64,000 bases of DNA from Mycocentrospora acerina. Its lineage: Eukaryota; Ascomycota; Dothideomycetes; Pleosporales. The notes under the pieces are model-generated. The model searched no databases. It worked only from the letters and a program-made list of their open reading frames with translations, and had not been told where the DNA came from. The stretch is from contig JAKUHH010000236.1 of NCBI GenBank assembly GCA_022701365.1, positions 62,001-126,000 of the forward strand. The letters run 5' to 3'. Both the position numbers and the translations under genes were made by a program. Of this stretch, positions 34,839-45,627 are shown in pieces. Numbering within the stretch: the first letter of the stretch is position 1; every line of letters begins with the position of its first letter.

Positions 34839-37772
34839 ATGTCCGTCATCTACAAAGAGCGCGAGCGCGAGCGCGACTGGGAAGCCGCCTCGTCCCGCGC
34901 CCCCGCGCCCAGCTACACTGTGCGACGCTACAAGGTGCCCGACTACAGCCTCGAGGAAGACGCCTACGAGGCCGAGATGCGCCTCGTCCATCGCGGGCGC
35001 AACGACTTTGACGAGCGCCGCTCAGTCAAAGAGTACACGGTCGAGCGAACCGACCAGCCCGTCCGCGAGGTCCGCGAGTACCGTTATGCAGACGGCGAAC
35101 GGTCGCCCCGACCCCGCGAGGTGCGCGAATACCGCATCGAGCGCGAGTTTGAACGCTCGCCGTCGCCCGCAGCCACGGTGCGCGAGGTGCGCATCACCCG
35201 CGAGAGAGAGCGCGACTTTGAGCAGTATGAGCGCGAGCCGCCCCGAGAGTACCCTCCCTATGAGCTGGAGAAGTACTCGCGCTCCACCGAGTACTTCCGC
35301 GAGCCCCAGCAGGCCGCGCCCCCGCCCCAGCCTCAGTTCCAACCCCAGCCCATCATCATCCACAACGAGGCGCCACAGCCCATTATTTTCCGGGACGAAG
35401 CACCCCAGCAAATCATTATACGCGAGCGCGAGCCCGTCTATGAACACGTCGAGCGCCAGGAGGTGACAAATGACAGACAGTTAGCCCGAGCCCGCCAGCA
35501 ACAAGAGGAAGATTACTACTACGAGCGAAGAATCAAGCAGGTTGAGCGAGGGAGCCGCCGCGAGGAGAGGGAACTCGACGAATACGGTCGCAGCCGCTTC
35601 GACGAGAGGAACTACCACAGCGACGACGACAGGTACTACTACCATGAAAAGGACACGTGGGAAGGGGGAGAGACCAAGACCAAACGGAGCCTTGCTGCAG
35701 GAGCCCTTACAGGTGTTGCTGCCGGCCAGATCATAAGGCATCACCGGAAGAGAAAGGGTGAAGAACCTGGAGGCTCCATCGGCAATGCACTCGGATATGG
35801 AACGCTGGGTGCCGTCAGCGCCGTAGCCCTCGACAAATTCAACAACCGTGACCGCTCCCGCTCTCGTTCTTGGGAGAGAGGCCGAAGGCACGACGATCAT
35901 TCGAGCAACCGCACTCGCAGCAAGTCGCGAGCAAAGCAAGTTGGCACAATCGCGGCTATTGCAGGAATAGGAGCACTCGCCTATGCCGCCGGCCGCAAGA
36001 AAAAGGAACCAGTAACGACTACTACCGTTATAGAAGAACGGCGGCACAGATCGAGGTCGAGGAGAGGCAGATCAAAGTCGGTTGTGAGCAGAAGGTCTTC
36101 CCGGGGTACGTCGCGCAGCAAGAGCAGGCACACTGACCCCAAGCACCGCAACAGTCGAGTTGCGGAAGTTGGCCTTGCGACTGCTGCTGCGGCGGGTATT
36201 GTCCAACACCGGAGAAGCAAGTCCCGACAACGGGAAGGAAAACGCAGCAAGAGCCGAGTCAGACAGGGCGTACCAATTGCTGCTGCTGGCCTTACCGGCG
36301 CCGCCGTCACTGGACTGTATGAGAAGCACAAGGCTAAAAAGGAGTCTAGGGAAGCATCACGGTCAAAGTCGAGGTCACGGTCGAGATCAAGGTCGGTGCT
36401 CTCCCGCCTAACTGGGCGTGGCCGTAGTAGGCGTGGAAGCACATCAGGTGACCCTAATCTAGTAGAGTACGGCGTTGATCCCATCTATACCGACTCGACG
36501 CGTTCGCGAAGCCGGTCCCGCGGCCGACGGCGACGCTCCTCCTCTTCTTCTTCCTCTCGCGGCCGACATGGTAGCAAGGGCCGAAGTCGTAGCAAGAGTC
36601 GCGCACGATCGGTCGCAGAGACTGCAGCTGTTGCTGGCGTCGCTGGCCTGGCTGCTCACGAGGCGGCAAAGCGGCGAGACAAGAAGAAGGCTGAGAAGGA
36701 GCGAGAGCGCCGCCGTTAGTTTAACTCTTTTTCTTCTCTTTTGGCGAATGTTATACTTACACTTAGACAGGCGAAGATGACTCTGCCTACTCGACCGGTA
36801 GCTACAGTCCCTATGGAAGTCCAAGCCGATCAACAAACCTGGGCACCGACTCTCGTTACTTTCCCGAAACCAACTACTTCCCTCCTCCCCCTTCAGCACC
36901 TGTAAACCACGACCCTCAGGCTCCATACCCACCCTACAACCCCGCAGACTTCCCACCACCTCCAAGCAACAATTACGGCCCACCTCCTCCTCAAGGCTAT
37001 GTTCACGAAGACATGAATCACGGCAATCCATATGCACCTACCCAATCACATAATGAACCCTACTATGGGCAGCCCCGTCGTCAGGATGATCATGTGAGTG
37101 CTCCGGCTCTTGATTACGAGCACTTTCCCTTTGCGCCCGGCACACCTGCACCTATGCCGGTGCCGGTGCCAGCAACAGTGCCAGCGCGTGGTGGGTTGGG
37201 ACCACCCGGGAGACGAGGACTATTCAACTAACCAGTCGGTAGATCGTGTAGTTGAGCGAGAAATGAATACACCGAGTCCTCTGCAGTCGTCGTCTCGCGG
37301 CGAGAAGAGCGTGCAGTTTGACTTGAACACGCAGGAGCAGGAGGCGCCTGATTCTCCTGTTTCTCCCCTTTCTTCCGACCACGAAAGAAACCACAATGAC
37401 CACCACCATGACGATAGACGTAGACGAGCACACGACGACAATGATGATGATGATGAACATGATGATCACCATGGCACCACACGCCACGACCGACGCGACA
37501 GAGACGGTAGAGATGGAAATCGAGACAGGGATCAAGACCGAGATCGAGACCGGGACAGGGACAGGGACAGAGACAGGGACGGCAAGAAACACTCCCGATC
37601 CAGCGGCGACCGCTCACACAAACATCACCGCCGCAATGACTCCCCTGCCTCTGACGCGTCAGACACAACGGTTGATCTCCCCCCGAGGTTTGACGAGCAA
37701 GGCCGTAGGAGGGAGGAAGACCCATTGGCAGACCGGCTGGAGAGCGTGCTAGCAAGTTTATTTTCAAAGTAG
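34839..37772 (+). CDS. DUF3824-type Arg/Ser-rich protein
   Basis: Exon 1 34839-36714, exon 2 36771-37093, exon 3 from about 37173 to 37772; about 932 residues. The second intron begins with a perfect donor (CAT|GTGAGT at 37094) and ends at one of three phase-equivalent CAG sites (37172, 37178, 37184). N-terminus: repeated REVREYR units with many Arg/Glu. Centre: hydrophobic Ala/Gly helices flanked by basic RS stretches, for example LAAGALTGVAAGQIIRHHRK, GTIAAIAGIGALAYAAGRKK and AETAAVAGVAGLAAHEAAKR, which is the DUF3824 pattern. Exon 2 is Pro/Tyr-rich (PPPPQGY type). Exon 3 has a SVQFDLN motif, a DRDRDRD array and ends VDLPPRFDEQGRRR...DPLADRLESVLASLF. Function unknown; the alternating glycine-zipper-like helices and basic repeats suggest membrane or RNA association (inference). 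Confidence 0.82.
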
Positions 37773-37943
37773 ATGGATGATTTTTATTTTTATTTTTTTC
37801 GTCTTCTTCTTCTCTTGTTCTCCCTTTTGTAATGACGTTTATTTTTTTTATATATAAAGAGCATAATGCTGATTACGATGATTATGGATATGGATATGGA
37901 TATGGATTTGAAATCAAGACATTTGTTTTCCCTCTTCCCCTCC

Positions 37944-37995
37944 CTCTTCCTCTTCCTCTTCCTCTTCCTCTTCCTCTTCCTCTTCCTCTTCCTCT
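37944..37995 (+). repeat. (CCTCTT)n hexanucleotide repeat
   Basis: About eight tandem TTCCTC units in the 3' flank of the DUF3824 gene. Confidence 0.85.
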
Positions 37996-38214
37996 CTATA
38001 AATTTTCATCTTTTCATCTCCTTTTCATATCCTTTTTCTTTCCTTGCTTCCTATCTTTCCTTTTTCCCTTCCGAGCAATACATGGATAGTAAACGTTGGA
38101 TAGTAAATGTTGGATGTTGGATGTTGGAAGAGAGATTAAAGGGTGCGCTATCATGAAGGGAAGGGAGAGAATATATACCACGACGATGTAATGAATGCAA
38201 TATATGTATACACG

Positions 38215-38330
38215 CACATATATACACACATATATACACACATATATACACACATATATACACACATATATACACACATATATACACACATATATACACA
38301 CATATATACACACATATATATATATATATA
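38215..38330. repeat. 12-bp minisatellite CATATATACACA
   Basis: About eight to nine perfect head-to-tail copies of a 12-base unit alternating TATATA with CACACA, ending in a short (TA)n run. All six frames translate into trivial repeats (for example VYMC units on the minus strand). Confidence 0.9.
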
Positions 38331-38692
38331 TTCATGCACTCACTCACTCGTACAAATGTACACATGTACACACAAATGTCAAGAGTTGCAAAGTCCAAGT
38401 AAGTAAGTAAGTAGGTAGGTAGGTAGGTAGAAGATGGTGGAAATAAAAGTGATGATGATTGATGAGATCGCTAAGAAAAATCAAGGAAATGTATACGCTT
38501 CAAAACAACACCGAGATACTAGTCGACTCAAGACTGAAGACTGAAGAAACTCTCCTACACTTCCTACCCAAATCGTTGGTTTCTATTTTATCCCTCCCTT
38601 GACATGACACGTCTCGGCTTGTCTATAAACTCCCCCATATCCTACAACTCACCCCACTCGCTTGACAACGCTCAGAACAAACATCAAGTAGG

Positions 38693-40005
38693 CTACCCGA
38701 TTGGTTCGGCTTTGGTCTGCATCGCCTGCTGCATGGCGTTCTGTCCCCAGTTTTGCTGCAGGCCAGCACTGCTTGGCGGATTCGAAGATGTGGAGTTCAT
38801 GCGCTGTGGATTGGGCGACTGCTTGATGGGTGCAGACTGGCCTTTCCAGCCGGGGAACAGACTCTGCAGCTTAATATATAGCTTGACGAGCTCGTCGGGG
38901 GTCGAAGGCGCCGACATGATGGCGGGGCCAGGTTGGAGTGCTTGATTGGGTTTGGCGTGTTTTTCGCATTGTTGCGCCATGTAGGAGAGGTTGGCTTGGA
39001 GGCGACGGACATATCTGTTGTTGTTTGTTAGTGTGGTGGGACGCGAACAAGGAGAAGAGGCTGGGGGGAGAAGACTTACTCGACGTACTCCTTGCTCGGC
39101 AGGGGCTTGTTCTCCTCGGGCGGTCCGATTTGCCCAGCCTTGCCCTGACCTTGCAGTTCACATGCCTCTTTGATGAGTAGGCTGTTGATTTCGAGTAGCG
39201 TTGCCATGCGCTCGTCGCTGCGCGCCTGTGCGACCGGCGACACGGGCGAAGGGGGGATGGTAGCCTTGACAGGTGTCTGTGCCATTTCCAACTTGACGGC
39301 GGACTGCGCGTTCATCTGCTGTTGATGGCCGTTGGACGCGAGGGTGCTGGGCGACTGTTGCTGATGTTGCTGGTGTTGCTGTTGGGGCGGCGCAAAGGCC
39401 TGGCCGCTAGTACTCGCAGGGGATGCGGTGCTGCGATTCTGTGTAAACTGCTGGTGGGCGGGCGACTGCAGAGTTGGGTTGTAGGGCGCGCTGGAGTAGG
39501 GGCTTTGTTGCTGTTGTTGCTGCTGCTGCTGTTGCTGTTGTTGCAACTGCTGCTGTTGCTGATGTTGCTGCTGCTGCTGTTGTTGCTGTTGTTGCAGTGC
39601 GGCTGCTCATAGCCATCATGTTAGCACGGTACACTACATATGCAACACGCGGCGACAGCCAAGCGGGCATGGGAGTAGGACAGGGCGCGATAACCATGGT
39701 GTGATGGGACGGGGCAGGCGGTGGCGGCAGGGTACGTCACTGGCTCTCTTACCTCGTGAGTGGTGAAGCTGGGGCTGGCTCTGGGGCATCTGCATCACGG
39801 CGCCGGGGCCAGCCATGCTCGGGAAGGAGGCGGCTTGGCCATTAGGGAACTGGCCGCCGTACGCAGCATTAAACGACGAGTTTGGGTTCGGGCCTGGCTG
39901 CTGCAGCCGAGCGTGTGGATCCGCTGCCGTGTAGAGGTGCGAGTGTTGCGGGGAGGAGGTGGAGAAGGGGGCGCCAAAAGAGGCGTGCTGGCTATTAAAA
40001 TCCAT
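38693..40005 (-). CDS. Gln-rich protein with SSXT/Snf11-like segment
   Basis: Three exons: 40005-39753, 39605-39080 and 39014-38693; introns 147 and 65 nt; 366 residues. N-terminal 84 residues are Asn/Gln/Ser/Pro-rich (MDFNSQHASFGAPFSTSSPQ). Exon 2 opens with a long polyglutamine tract and continues Gln/Ser/Pro-rich. The conserved part is at residues about 225-285: ERMATLLEINSLLIKEACEL, QGQGK, then after the splice EYVRRLQANLSYMAQQCEKH. The pattern LLxxNxLLI...Q.QGK...YxxRLxxNLxYxA resembles the SSXT/SS18 N-terminal domain and yeast Snf11, subunits of SWI/SNF chromatin remodellers. It ends with a motif around LYIKLQSLFPGWKGQ. A role in chromatin or transcription is an inference from that pattern and the glutamine content. 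Confidence 0.72.
39480..39600 (-). repeat. Polyglutamine-encoding CAG/CAA tract
   Basis: CAA/CAG codons on the minus strand, broken by single His and Leu codons, inside exon 2 of the Gln-rich gene. On the plus strand it reads as GTT/GCT triplets. Confidence 0.9.
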
Positions 40006-40840
40006 CGGACTCGCTGCAAATCATCGGCACGTTGCACAGCGCAGTTTAGATTGATTGGGGGGGGATGGATGATCAAAGAGAGGATAACGTGCGGAGCGGA
40101 AGATAAGGTTGCTTGCCCATTTTTTGAGGGGGCGCAGGGCCCACAGCCGCAGCCAAGTGGGACTTCGCCGTTGTTGCAACAGCACGCTCGATGGCGAGGG
40201 CGGCGCAGACAGCAGCATCCCGACAACTTGAAGATGTTGGCATGTCTAACACTCAGTATAGCGCCGGGCGCTGCTTCCGGCGAGACGACCTGTCTGTCTT
40301 GTCCGGTGGCTCAAGCGTCATTCATGTATAATCACACGTTCGACCATATCCCTGTCGCCGGATCCACTTGCATCCAGATCCAGATCCTAGCACCTCAGTC
40401 CAGCCGACCACATGTCTCGCTGCTGCGTGGGCGGTGCGTGGGCGGTGCGTGCGCTCCTGGTGAATACAGGGAACAAGATCCCACACGCTTCCTTCGCTCT
40501 GTACGCTCATCCACAGTGTGTGTATATGTTGCTCTTGATTTCTGTACTTGTCGAGTGCAACCAACTGTCCCCCAGGCTGCACACCTCTCTAAGCGAGCAC
40601 TAGTCCATCGTGGGCTGTGCGGCACTGACGCAAGAGGAGCCCGGGATGCATCCATCCCCCAACACTTCGTGTGTGATGTGCGTTTGTGGCTGCAGCTTGC
40701 TGGATACCTGCAGCGGAGAATGTTCTGTCGCTGGTGCAAGGTCGGGGTTCAATACGACGGATCCTTCGTCATGGCTAAAGGCTTCGAATCTAACCTACTG
40801 TACTAGGTCTTGCTTAAGACCACCCAACCTCCACCCAACC
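40006..40840. other. Intergenic region, Gln-rich gene to MRM2
   Basis: About 830 bases; promoter of the Gln-rich gene at the left, MRM2 3' flank at the right. No other gene accepted. Confidence 0.5.
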
Positions 40841-42135
40841 TCACTCTCGGAAGACCTCCTCTCGTGTCGGTGCCTCCTTGCGGCGCAAAGCCACAAAGTA
40901 TGCTTCTTTAGATTCCTACAAACAATCAGCACAGGTCACCGTAAGAATAACAAATTACATACACTGCGTGACGAATCGGGCTTCTCCCGGTGCACCTTAG
41001 CAAACAGACGCTTCAGCTTGTTCTCGAACGCCTTCTCCTCACTCCCCTGATAAAACTTGCACAAAAAGTGGCCACCAGTCTTCAGCGTGTCGAACGAGAA
41101 TGTCAATGCAGCCATACAAAGGTCCTAGTAGAGTCAGCATGATGAGTGCCATCTGGGAAAGGCTATCATCCTACCATGCTGCCAGCGTGATCTCTAAACG
41201 CATTGCCGCTAGTGTTCATCATCCTAAAATATGGGTCACTAAGGCTCTTCTTATGGAAGCCGGCGATTTGATCCCAGGGTTCTGACATGTCACTCAACAC
41301 CACATCTACTACTCGTCCCTGTTGAGCATCGCGCTCCTTCCGCGTCAACTTTGCATCTGGGATCTGGTCCTTCGCATCTATTGGCGCCAGTTCTGCGCCA
41401 TCCAAATGTGTTTGTCGTTCGATATCGATATAACCTCGTTCCAGCTCATCCAGCTCTTCTTCCGTGACTCCATCCCGCTCCGCAGATACGATTTGCCTGC
41501 GCTGACGCCCAAGATCGGGATCACGCACGTATGCGCGGACCTCGTCTTGGATGGAGGGTGAGAGGAAGTTGCCTTGGATGGTAGAAACACCTCGAGGAGG
41601 CTGCGCTGGAATCAGGTCGATACCGACTACGCGGCCATCTGGGGATGTGCGGTTCACTGCAACCTGAGTGGGTTTAGAAAGAAGTAATTTGGTGGGTACG
41701 GAAAACGGACTTGGGACCATGAACCTGGTGCGAAGCCCTGGTGGCGTTAGAATAGGCCTGGATATATTTCGAGTGAACGCACCAAATCAACAACAGTCTG
41801 ACCAGGCTTGAATAGCTTGTGCTTTTCATTCAACTATGTCGCATTAGCAAACGCGCACCACAGGCCAATCAATGTAGTACTTCAAGCAGTTTGAACGCAG
41901 CACGACTCTTCAGCCCTTGAACTCGAGCCTCTTTGGTAAAGTGATCATTTCCCTGACGCGATTTCCATCTTGTCGATGAGGAAGAGGATGCGAGGCGAAC
42001 CAAGACTGTGCTTGTACGACTACGCGTACAACAAGAAACGCATCTTGTAGCAATACAAAAAGATGCCACTGGTCTGTATCTCGGGCTGAGCAGAACACTG
42101 TCGGTCAGCTGCTGGAAAACGCGTCGTGACAGCAT
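40841..42135 (-). CDS. MRM2: Mitochondrial 21S rRNA 2'-O-methyltransferase (FtsJ/RrmJ family)
   Basis: Six exons: 42135-41881, 41833-41783, 41737-41711 (27 nt), 41663-41175, 41124-40963 and 40915-40841; introns are 45-50 nt and all phases are zero; 352 residues. The start MLSRRVFQQLTDSV gives an Arg-rich, mitochondrial-type presequence; upstream in-frame ATGs exist. Domain: SRAAFKLLELNEKHKLFKPG (RrmJ start with catalytic Lys), DLGFAPGSWSQV (SAM motif I), VVGIDLIPAQPPRGV, VDVVLSDMSEPWDQ (catalytic Asp), GGHFLCKFYQG (catalytic Lys) and SSRSESKEAYFVALRRK (catalytic Glu). About 90 residues rich in Asp/Glu/Arg separate IQGNFLSP from DVVLSDM, an insertion relative to bacterial RrmJ. Role: 2'-O-methylation of a U in the mitochondrial large-subunit rRNA. 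Confidence 0.93.
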
Positions 42136-42554
42136 GGAGGAGTCGTGAAGATGGTGCATCACAGCCTCCCAAACTTTTGAGATTCGTGGGACTGTGCGTG
42201 ATCTACGTTGGGGTGGGGGGTACAACAGCCCTACTATTGACAAAACAGATGTGATTCAAACCTTCAAGTCGGTGGCTGTAATAAAGATGTCATGGCCAGA
42301 TTTTTTTTACACGATTTCAAACCAAACGTTCACCCCTAGTACCTTCTTAAGCAGACGGCCGATGGTCCCTGGATTTGCCCCGCCAAAGCTACCCACTAGC
42401 TCCGTCATCCTTGGAATACCGCTGCTCGGGAATCTTTGGCAAGCAAACGCCACAGCTGTCAACCCAGCTTTCTCCCTTCTCTCCGCCTTGATATTGTGTA
42501 TTCCTATCCAAAGTTCTCCAAGCAACTTCAACACCAGGTCATCAACAGCTCACC
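42136..42554. promoter_or_regulatory. Divergent promoter region of MRM2 and UBP14
   Basis: The 419 bases between the two divergent ATGs must carry both promoters. No specific element is recognised. Confidence 0.5.
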
Positions 42555-45167
42555 ATGGCTTGTACACACGTTAACGCGCCTGGTAAGTGCCCCGCATTCG
42601 TCCTTCTATGTTGCCTTGTAGTGTTTACACTTCTTAGAGCTTCGTCCACCAGGGCCAACCCAGTCAGTATATCGCGAGGACTGTACTCAGTGCTTCGACT
42701 CTATAGTAAGAGACTGGATTTGAACTTCTTGGAGTTTTGTCGACTAACGCTGAGCAGGATGACCCTACTGGTCTCGATGTTTGCCTCTATTGCTTCAACG
42801 GTGGTTGCACGAGCGATCGAACGCACTCCGTACTCCATGTTTCTTCTACGAACCACCCACTCGTCTTGAATATAAAGCGTACGCGCAAGACAGTCACACG
42901 CGACGAACCACCAGCGAAGATGACCAAGCTATCTATTCAGGCCGAGACGGAAACTGACCGCTTCGACACGACAACAACTGTAAAATGTTACGAGTGTGGA
43001 GTGGATGATGTGGATAAGAGTACAGGGAAACTGCCAGAGATTGTTGATGCAGTCCTCAAGGCCAACACCTTCGCTAGGCAAGAGGAAGTCAAGGCTTGGG
43101 AGCAAGAGTTGACTGCTTGCGAGCATACGCTGTGTCTGGAGCAGGATGCGGCTAGGCAGATTGAGTCGCAGACTTTGGGTCACTGCTCAAATTGCGAGCT
43201 GAACGAAAACCTCTGGCTGTGCCTGACCTGCGGTAACCTGGGCTGTGGACGTGCTCAATTTGGCGGCATCGGTGGCAACTCGCACGGAGTAGCGCATACT
43301 CAGTCTAGCGGTCATCCCGTTGCTGTCAAGCTGGGATCATTAACTGCCGACGGAACGGCCGACATTTACTGCTACTCCTGTGATGAGGAACGTATCGATC
43401 CGGAGCTGCCGGACCACCTTGCCCACTGGGGCATCAATATCAAGGACCGGGTGAAAACAGAAAAGAGTCTGACGGAGATGCAGATCGAGCAGAACTTGCG
43501 ATGGGAGTTCTCCATGGTTACAGAGGACGGCAAGGAGTTAAGACCATTGTTTGGCTCGGACTTTACTGGTCTGAAGAACCTAGGTAACAGCTGCTACCTC
43601 AACAGTGTCTTGCAAGCTCTCTTTGCAATGGCCGAGTTCAGGGATCGATACTACCTCCCTGAACAAGGCCCACCGGATGCCACTCTTCCTGCCGAGGACC
43701 TGGAGACCCAACTTCGCAAGATTGCAGATGGATTGATTTCTGGTCGTTACTCCAAACCGGACAGTGATGTTGTTGTCTCTGAGCGTACTCCCGAAGTTCC
43801 GCACCAGAAAGGCATTGCGCCGGCAATGCTTAAACATCTCATAGGACGGGGTCATGCAGAATTCTCTACTATGCGGCAACAGGACGCATTCGAGCTTCTC
43901 CTACATTTGCTTAAGCTTGTTTCTCGGTCCCAGCACATTGCGCCTCACAAAGATCCCGTAGATGCATTCAGGTTTGTCATGGAGCAGCGATTACAATGCA
44001 TCAGTTGCAAGCGCGTGCGATATCGCACAGACGAGCAGGAGAATATCTCCATCCCAGTGCCTATCAGAAGGATTCCCAAAGATGCGCAGATGGAGGTCAC
44101 TGATAGCGAAGGCAAGGACGACAAGAAAGAAAAAGAGCAGTTTGAGTCTGTCAGCCTGAAGGAGTGTCTCGACATCTTCACTGCGGAAGAGATGGTTGAG
44201 CTTACGTGTAGTTCTTGCGGTAGCAAGGATGGCTTCACAAAGAGGAGCATGTTCAAAACCTTCCCAGCTGTCTTGGCTGTGAATGCCCGAAGATTCGAGC
44301 TAGTCAACTGGGTCCCCACAAAGCAGGATGTTCCAGTCATTGTTGACGATGAGGCCTTCTCTTTTGATGCCTACAAGTCCAGCGGCTTACAGGGAGGCGA
44401 AGAACTGCTGCCAGAGGATGCCGGTACTGGAAGCTCTTCAAACAAGTGGACTCCAAACGAGGCTGCATTATCAATGCTGGAAGCTATGGGTTTTCCCAGG
44501 GTCAGGTGCGAGAAAGCTCTCCACGCGACAGGTAACGAGGACGCTGAGGCAGCCTCGAACTGGCTGTTCTCGCACATGGAGGATCCTGATATTGATGATC
44601 CTGTCGACTTCAACCCTAGCGGTGACTCTGGAGGCAGCGCTTCAACCGTGATTGATCCTGAGAAGATCGAAAACCTGGGCGCTATGGGCTTCAATGCTCC
44701 TCAGGCACGACAGGCGTTAAAGGAGACTGGTGGCGACATGGAACGTGCTGTGGATTGGTTGTTCAGTCACCCGGATGCTCCTGGTGACTTTGACGAAGGC
44801 GGCAGCTCTGAGGTACGTCTTTTGTCACACCAACATGGATTGGAATTGAGCTAACATAAGGCAGGCGCCCGCTGAGTCCGAGGAGAAATCGCTTCCTGGA
44901 AGCGAGAATCTACCAGCGAACTTCCAGTTGCAGTCTATTGTTTGTCACAAGGGTAGCTCGATCCACGCAGGGTAAGTGGCTTTGACACGCGCTGTCGCAT
45001 CAAACGTGCTAATCAACCACAGTCATTACGTTGCCTTTGTTCGCAAACAACTGCCTGATGAGCAAGTGGCATCATGGGTTCTCTTCAATGACGAAAAGGT
45101 GGCCAAGGCTGCTGACATTGAGGAGATGAAGAAGTTTGCCTATGTGTATTTTTTTAGACGTTTGTAA
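42555..45167 (+). CDS. UBP14: Ubiquitin carboxyl-terminal hydrolase Ubp14 (isopeptidase T/USP5)
   Basis: Five exons: 42555-42582, 42638-42705, 42758-44812, 44865-44971 and 45023-45167; introns 51-55 nt; 800 residues. Order of parts: a variant N-terminal zinc finger (CTQCFDSI...CLYCFNGGC), a second ZnF-UBP at about 170-235 (CSNCELNENLWLCLTCGNLG, GGNSHGVAHTQSSGHPVAVK), the USP catalytic core with the Cys box GLKNLGNSCYLNSVLQALF (Cys at residue 311) and His box HYVAFVRKQ (His at 754), and two UBA domains inserted in the core (ALSMLEAMGFPRVRCEKAL at about 600 and KIENLGAMGFNAPQARQALK at about 667). Role: disassembles free unanchored polyubiquitin chains from the proximal end, keeping the proteasome clear. 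All catalytic residues are present. Confidence 0.96.
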
Positions 45168-45627
45168 GACTGGGGTCTAGATCTGCATCTCTCGAGCTAG
45201 CATAACGGGTGTAGAGTTGTCTCAGGTGGGGGGTTGTTAGCGGGTCTGATCATTAAGCATGGGTTGGCGAAGGGTGGCAGTCACGATTTCAAAAGGCTTG
45301 ACGCGGCGCGAGATGAACGCACGGATAGGAGGAGCTTGTGGAAGGTTGCGTTTGCGTTTGCGTTTGCATCTGATCTGATCTGATAAGAAGAGCGAGTCTG
45401 GCCGGAGATACGTAGAGTGGGGTTGACGAAAGCCGAGCCCGGGGGTCGGAGGCGAATGACATATCACCGAGCTCGCTTTTATCATACTTTACAATTCCTC
45501 ATAGCCGTCATCACCTCCATCCCCAATTCACCTACATCCGCGCCTCTGCAATTCACACAACCTTTCCAAATCCATCCACCGCATCATCCGACACAGCCCA
45601 CAAAACCACACAGACGCTTTTTTCGCC
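45168..45627. other. Intergenic region, UBP14 to ISU1
   Basis: 460 bases, tandem genes; includes the ISU1 promoter. A short TTTGCG run lies near 45350. Nothing else recognised. Confidence 0.5.

Larger units (their letters stand above)
37773..38692. other. Repeat-rich interval between convergent genes
   Basis: Holds a CCTCTT hexamer run (about 37944-37995), the 12-bp CATATATACACA minisatellite (38215-38320) and an AAGT/AGGT run (38397-38430). No gene. Confidence 0.6.

Noticed and set aside
38151..38410. Regular repeats resembling a CRISPR array
   Set aside because: The 12-bp units are directly adjacent without unique spacers, in a eukaryote; it is a minisatellite.
39322..39704. Leu- or Val-rich frames on the plus strand
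   Set aside because: Complement of the polyglutamine tract of the Gln-rich gene.
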